Shown: piece by piece, positions 44,406 through 47,833 of the stretch
Numbering within the stretch: the first letter of the stretch is position 1
Layout of the letters: every line of letters starts with the position of its first letter
Assembly (NCBI GenBank): GCA_026984775.1
Contig: JALSRM010000024.1
Location: 1 to 47,833, forward strand
Reading direction: 5' to 3'
DNA: 47,833 bases
Origin: Gammaproteobacteria bacterium
GTDB taxonomy: Bacteria > Pseudomonadota > Gammaproteobacteria > CAJXQU01
The notes under the pieces: model-generated
The model's database searches: none
What the model was told of the DNA's origin: nothing
What the model saw: the letters and a program-made list of their open reading frames with translations, nothing else
Program-made: the position numbers and the translations under genes

Positions 44406-45874
44406 GATTGAGCCTTTTTTGCCTTTTTCTCATTACGGTCCTTTTTCCGACGTTCTTTCCGTGCTTTCATGGTTGCGCCTTCAGCCTTGTGCAACATATG
44501 TGGATCGGCTTTACCATCCTGTGACCCTTTGTATGCCACTCCCCAGTCCAGTTCCTCATCCTGGACATAACGTTTGCCCAGTTGCCAGGCGATCTGGGCT
44601 CTGGCCAGCTCAACTCCAATGTAATAGGCATGAGGTGCATCCTGCTCCAAGGTCTTAAGATGTTCGAACAAAGCAAATGGATCAGTATCGGTATGAAGAC
44701 CTTCCCGATTGTAAATATGGATACCGTCCTTTGTCACCTGGATCCGGTAATTGGGATCCTTGATCTGTGATGCAGTTTCCTGAACTTCTTCAAGCGTATA
44801 GGGAAAGGGCTTGCGTTCATGCAACCCAGTCAGACCGGAACTGTATCCCTTGGGCAGGCTCTTGTCTTTCCTTGCCCGGTACAGTATACGCCTGCCCAGA
44901 TCGAGTTCCGCGACGCTGCGTCTGCAGTGTTCACTCACCTGGGTGGTGAGCAAATTTGTAATATGCATCTCGGACATCATTCCCAACATCATGGTATTCA
45001 TGCCCACGGTATCGGCCTCGGTAAGTTCAGTCAGATTCCCGGTACCCATCATGATCTCAATGTCAGGATAGCGATCGCGCAATGCCTGATAACGGACGAT
45101 GGAACGGGTGAAGCCGAAGTGAATGGGGTCGAGGATACTGTCTGCGATAAAGGCCTTGCCTTTTTCCTGCATTGAATCGATCGCGCGATAGAGAGAATCC
45201 TGATCTTCAGGTTTTTCCGGAATCAGAACTGGTATGGATTCTACCTCATCGGCGACCCACAGGGTGCTCTCCTTGAGGCTGAGCAAATAGTGCGCACCCG
45301 CCTTTCCCCCTCGTACCAACTGTTCAGGATCTACCGAATCGAGGCTAACAGTATAGCCCTCGGCAACCAGGGTTTCGATCACCTCCTCGAGCTGGGGGAA
45401 CTCCCGCCCTGGCAGGCAACCCACGTCGATCACATCGGCACCGTCGGCCACATAGGCAGCGGCCTGCTGCAAAACGTTCTCGATACTGACATCCGGTGCA
45501 TCGACGATCTCGGCAAAAATACGTATATCGTACTGACTCAGATCCGGTGGTTCAGACCCTTTACCAAAATACATGGGTAAGTCCTTGAGATCTTTCGGAC
45601 CACGGACAACGGGGATGCCTAACACCTCGCTCAGTTTTTCCACATCGCCTGCACACAAACCGGGAACGACGATCTTGTCTGCACCGCGAGGATCATCCAA
45701 TCGGCGCTGGATCATGTCAGTGGTCATCAGTGCCGCTACACTGATCCCCAGATTGTGTACTTCATAGGTGAAACCCAACTCATCAAGGGATTTCATGATC
45801 CGTTCGACACTTTGCTTGGCCAACTTTCCCGTCAACAGAAGCAGATGTTCCTGATCGGTTGCAGATCCCATCAT
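44402..45874 (-). CDS. Archaeal-type dihydropteroate-synthase-like protein (DUF6513/TIGR00284-like)
   Basis: This is a 490-residue protein. An N-terminal domain (about 1-145) precedes a TIM-barrel DHPS-like domain (about 146-345) with GADVIDVGCLPGREFP and IEIMMGTGNLTELTEADTVG. The C-terminal region (from about 360) ends in a lysine-rich tail. This is the form found in methanogens and in bacteria with tetrahydromethanopterin, where it is thought to act in methanopterin assembly in place of or beside FolP. The role is not proven. It follows folP by two bases. Confidence 0.85.
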   Translation of the reverse strand: MMGSATDQEHLLLLTGKLAKQSVERIMKSLDELGFTYEVHNLGISVAALMTTDMIQRRLDDPRGADKIVVPGLCAGDVEKLSEVLGIPVVRGPKDLKDLPMYFGKGSEPPDLSQYDIRIFAEIVDAPDVSIENVLQQAAAYVADGADVIDVGCLPGREFPQLEEVIETLVAEGYTVSLDSVDPEQLVRGGKAGAHYLLSLKESTLWVADEVESIPVLIPEKPEDQDSLYRAIDSMQEKGKAFIADSILDPIHFGFTRSIVRYQALRDRYPDIEIMMGTGNLTELTEADTVGMNTMMLGMMSEMHITNLLTTQVSEHCRRSVAELDLGRRILYRARKDKSLPKGYSSGLTGLHERKPFPYTLEEVQETASQIKDPNYRIQVTKDGIHIYNREGLHTDTDPFALFEHLKTLEQDAPHAYYIGVELARAQIAWQLGKRYVQDEELDWGVAYKGSQDGKADPHMLHKAEGATMKARKERRKKDRNEKKAKKAQS

Positions 45875-45876
45875 GA

Positions 45877-46704
45877 TTAGATCCGTTGGATGGCCCAGGT
45901 CACATCGGCTGCTTGTCGATTCGGTTTGACATCATGGACACGAAAAATTCTGACCCCAGCCATTACCCCGAGTGCGGTCGTAGCGCAGGTTGCTCCAACC
46001 AGCTCCCGGGGGGTATCCACCGGACAGATGGCCCCCATGAAACGCTTACGGCTGGTGCCAAGCAGCACGGGATACCCGGACTTCACAAAACGATCGAGAT
46101 TAGCCATCAACATCAGGTTGTGTTCCTGGGTCTTGCCAAACCCAATGCCAGGATCAATGATGATGTTCTCCTTCTTCACCCCGACGTCAAGCGCTGCTTG
46201 GCAACGTTCGTTCAGAAAGTGCTCAATCTCGGTGACCACATCTTCATAGGCTGGGTTTTCCTGCATTGTTTCCGGTGTTCCTTGCATGTGCATAAGGATG
46301 ACGGGGAGCCCATGTTCCGCCGCTAAACGAAACATACCCAAATCGTCACGACCAGCCCGCACATCATTGAGGATATTGGCTCCGGCCTCGATCGCGGCAC
46401 GGGCCACTGCCGAGAGTGTGGTGTCGATACTGATCGGTACTTCCTCAGGTAACGTATTCCGCAATGCCTGGATGATGCCCACAACCCGACGGATCTGTTC
46501 TTCAGCGGAAACCCGTTCTGAACCGGGACGTGTGGATTCACCACCAACATCAATGATATCGGCACCCTCCTCAATCATCTGTAGTGCATGTGCAACTGCC
46601 CTTCCCCGTGTGGTATGACTGCCCCCATCGGAGAAGCTGTCAGGAGTTACATTCAGTATCCCCATAATCAGGGGACGTTCCAGTTCCAATAAATCGTTAA
46701 CCAT
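45877..46704 (-). CDS. folP: Dihydropteroate synthase FolP
   Basis: This is a 275-residue enzyme that condenses p-aminobenzoate with dihydropterin pyrophosphate in folate synthesis. It has the two family signatures: IMGILNVTPDSFSDGG and ADIIDVGGESTRPGSE. Further blocks are IDPGIGFGKTQEHNL and LLGTSRKRFMG. It is the first gene of the cluster, followed by an archaeal-type synthase-like gene. The pair suggests folate and methanopterin made from neighbouring genes. Confidence 0.96.
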   Translation of the reverse strand: MVNDLLELERPLIMGILNVTPDSFSDGGSHTTRGRAVAHALQMIEEGADIIDVGGESTRPGSERVSAEEQIRRVVGIIQALRNTLPEEVPISIDTTLSAVARAAIEAGANILNDVRAGRDDLGMFRLAAEHGLPVILMHMQGTPETMQENPAYEDVVTEIEHFLNERCQAALDVGVKKENIIIDPGIGFGKTQEHNLMLMANLDRFVKSGYPVLLGTSRKRFMGAICPVDTPRELVGATCATTALGVMAGVRIFRVHDVKPNRQAADVTWAIQRI

Positions 46705-46790
46705 CTGTTCTCCCGTAAAAATTAAGCCATATGGAACGTTGCCGATAAAAAGTCCGGTATACAGTTTAATTTGTACCGGGTTGAATTACT

Positions 46791-47432
46791 ATGCGATCAC
46801 TTATCGTTGCAATTCTCATGATTGTCGTTGCGCCCTGTGTCAGTGCGAACGAGCGTATCGTCATCCAGGGTCTCCTAAAGGATATGGCCATTGTTTCCAT
46901 CGACGGAAATCGTCGGGTTTTGAAACCCGGCAAACCCTCACCTGAAGGTGCCATACTGATTATGGCAAACAGTGAAAAGGCAATCATAGAGATAGATGGT
47001 GAGAGAAAGGCTTACAAGCTGGGTAGACATATCGCAAACACCTTCAAGCCGGCAAAGGCCAAGAGCGCCATTATGATTGCACCTGACAGGGATGGTATGT
47101 ACAGGGTCAATGGCAGTATTAATGACTTTCAGATCAAGTTTCTCGTTGATACTGGCGCAACCTTGATCGCCATGAGTGAGAATCATGCAAAACGATTAGG
47201 TATTGAATATAAACTAACGGGTAGAGTTGGTTCTACCAGCACCGCATCCGGCAAGGCAAAAGCATGGTATGTTCGACTGAAAAAAGTGAAGGTGGGTCCT
47301 TTGCTGATCCGGGATGTCGATGCGGCCGTGATTAAAGGTGATCACCCGATCAATATTCTGCTTGGGAATTCATTTCTTAACCGTGTGCAAATGGTGCGTA
47401 ATGGCAAGATGATGGAATTACGTAAAAAATAA
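46791..47432 (+). CDS. Retropepsin-like aspartic protease, exported
   Basis: This is a 213-residue protein with a signal peptide (about 1-19, LIVAILMIVVAPCVSA). The C-terminal half is a clan-AA aspartic protease domain with the active-site triad D120-T-G in FLVDTGATLIAMSE, and ILLGNSFLNRVQMVRNG closing the flap region. Bacterial members of this type (often TIGR02281) are periplasmic or membrane-linked; substrates are mostly unknown. The N-terminal 80 residues form an extra domain. The ribosome-binding site is weak. Divergent from folP. Confidence 0.8.
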   Translation: MRSLIVAILMIVVAPCVSANERIVIQGLLKDMAIVSIDGNRRVLKPGKPSPEGAILIMANSEKAIIEIDGERKAYKLGRHIANTFKPAKAKSAIMIAPDRDGMYRVNGSINDFQIKFLVDTGATLIAMSENHAKRLGIEYKLTGRVGSTSTASGKAKAWYVRLKKVKVGPLLIRDVDAAVIKGDHPINILLGNSFLNRVQMVRNGKMMELRKK

Positions 47433-47439
47433 CAAGCGA

Positions 47440-47496
47440 TAGGCATAGAAAGCCCCCCGCAAGAACTCGGGGAACTCTTGTCATGTCAAATGCCTA
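47440..47496. terminator. Convergent-gene stem-loop region
   Basis: Outer arms TAGGCAT (47440-47446) and ATGCCTA (47490-47496) enclose an inner stem CCCCG (47455-47459)/CGGGG (47468-47472). It lies between the convergent protease and receptor genes. On the minus strand the inner stem is followed by GGCTTTCT, a short T-run, so it probably ends the receptor transcript. Confidence 0.5.
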
Positions 47497-47833
47497 GAAT
47501 GTTAACGCCAACCGGGCGAAAACGTTTCTGCCAGCACCGGGCAACCGAACTCCCACAGGTACGTCACTGTTTGTATTCCGATTAAATCCGCTGAGGTGAT
47601 CGGTATACGTTTTGTCGAGAAGATTATTAATCCCAAAAGAAAGTGATAAAGAATCAGATATATCAGCCTGACCAAACAGATTGATTAAAATATATCCCGG
47701 TGTTTCCGCATTCGTGTTTTTTGGATTTGCCGGGTCAAAGGTGATTGTTTGTGAGATATGATCCTGCCGATCAACAAAGACGCCTTCAAGGGTGGCATAC
47801 CAGTTTTCACGTTGATGCGTCATGGATAGCCTT
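47494..47833 (-). CDS. TonB-dependent outer-membrane receptor, C-terminal fragment (runs off right edge)
   Basis: The frame is open from the right edge to the TAG at 47494-47496. The last 113 residues include WYATLEGVFVDRQD and TPGYILINLFGQADIS. The region SLSFGINNLLDKTYTDHLSG and the final RNVFARLALTF are the conserved C-terminal strands of a TonB-dependent receptor, ending in a phenylalanine. The ligand cannot be told from this part. Its energy would come from a TonB system such as the one at 7812-12887. Confidence 0.9.
   Translation of the reverse strand, partial: RLSMTHQRENWYATLEGVFVDRQDHISQTITFDPANPKNTNAETPGYILINLFGQADISDSLSLSFGINNLLDKTYTDHLSGFNRNTNSDVPVGVRLPGAGRNVFARLALTF

Overview
This 47.8-kb window is a chromosomal stretch of a gammaproteobacterium. 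Base composition is moderate and there are no complete mobile elements. The gene order tig-clpP-clpX-lon-hupB-(tRNA-Val, tRNA-Asp)-ppiD, the block lysC-csrA-tRNA-Ser-tRNA-Arg, the block ybeD-lipB-lipA and the sdhCDAB-sdhE operon all point to that class. A five-gene cluster at 42768-46704 (pterin carbinolamine dehydratase, MfnB, DUF447, archaeal-type dihydropteroate-synthase-like protein, FolP) is the kind used for tetrahydromethanopterin/methylofuran-linked C1 metabolism. The organism is therefore probably a methylotroph or methanotroph. It is flagellated and uses sigma-54. It has a TonB2-type energy-transduction system, a type II secretion apparatus and probably a PEP-CTERM/exosortase surface-protein system. 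The genus cannot be fixed from the sequence alone.

Layout. 1-2320: tail of an FHA-domain protein, a PP2C phosphatase, ubiG and a HAD phosphatase (Gph or MupP), all overlapping. 2311-7686: succinate dehydrogenase region, with a YgfX-like membrane protein on the minus strand, then an SDHAF4-like DUF1674 protein, sdhC, sdhD, sdhA, sdhB, sdhE and ygfZ. 7812-12887: TonB2/TtpC-type operon (DUF3450, TtpC-like ExbB, ExbB, ExbD, TonB, TPR protein). 13015-13845: HDOD regulator. 13885-23557 (minus): an archaeal-type nucleotidyltransferase coupled to ppiD, then (reading upstream) tRNA-Asp, tRNA-Val, hupB, lon, clpX, clpP, tig and tRNA-Leu. 23810-25913: lysC, csrA, tRNA-Ser, tRNA-Arg. 26042-29240: gspG, gspH and a lipoprotein secretin gspD, facing gloB. 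30098-34904: a receiver-PAS-GGDEF-EAL protein, then ybeD-lipB-lipA-ydcF. 34919-41118 (minus): flgBCDEFGHI behind a clear sigma-54 promoter. 41571-42443 (minus): a secreted von Willebrand A protein with a C-terminal VPLPA/PEP-CTERM-like sorting tail. It also has a predicted sigma-54 promoter, with a perfect palindrome 140-165 bases upstream. 42768-46704 (minus): pterin/methylofuran cluster. 46791 to the end: a retropepsin-like periplasmic protease facing the C-terminal part of a TonB-dependent receptor that runs off the right edge.

How the parts may work together. The TonB2 operon would energise outer-membrane receptors such as the one at the right edge. SdhE and the DUF1674 protein would both help flavinylate or assemble SdhA. 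FolP plus the archaeal-type synthase-like protein suggests folate and methanopterin made side by side. Sigma-54 probably links the flagellar rod/hook operon and the surface vWA protein. The leads most worth a second look are the sigma-54/palindrome/5'-hairpin arrangement at the vWA gene, the ppiD-linked nucleotidyltransferase, the SDH assembly island and the unexplained 41220-41570 intergenic block.
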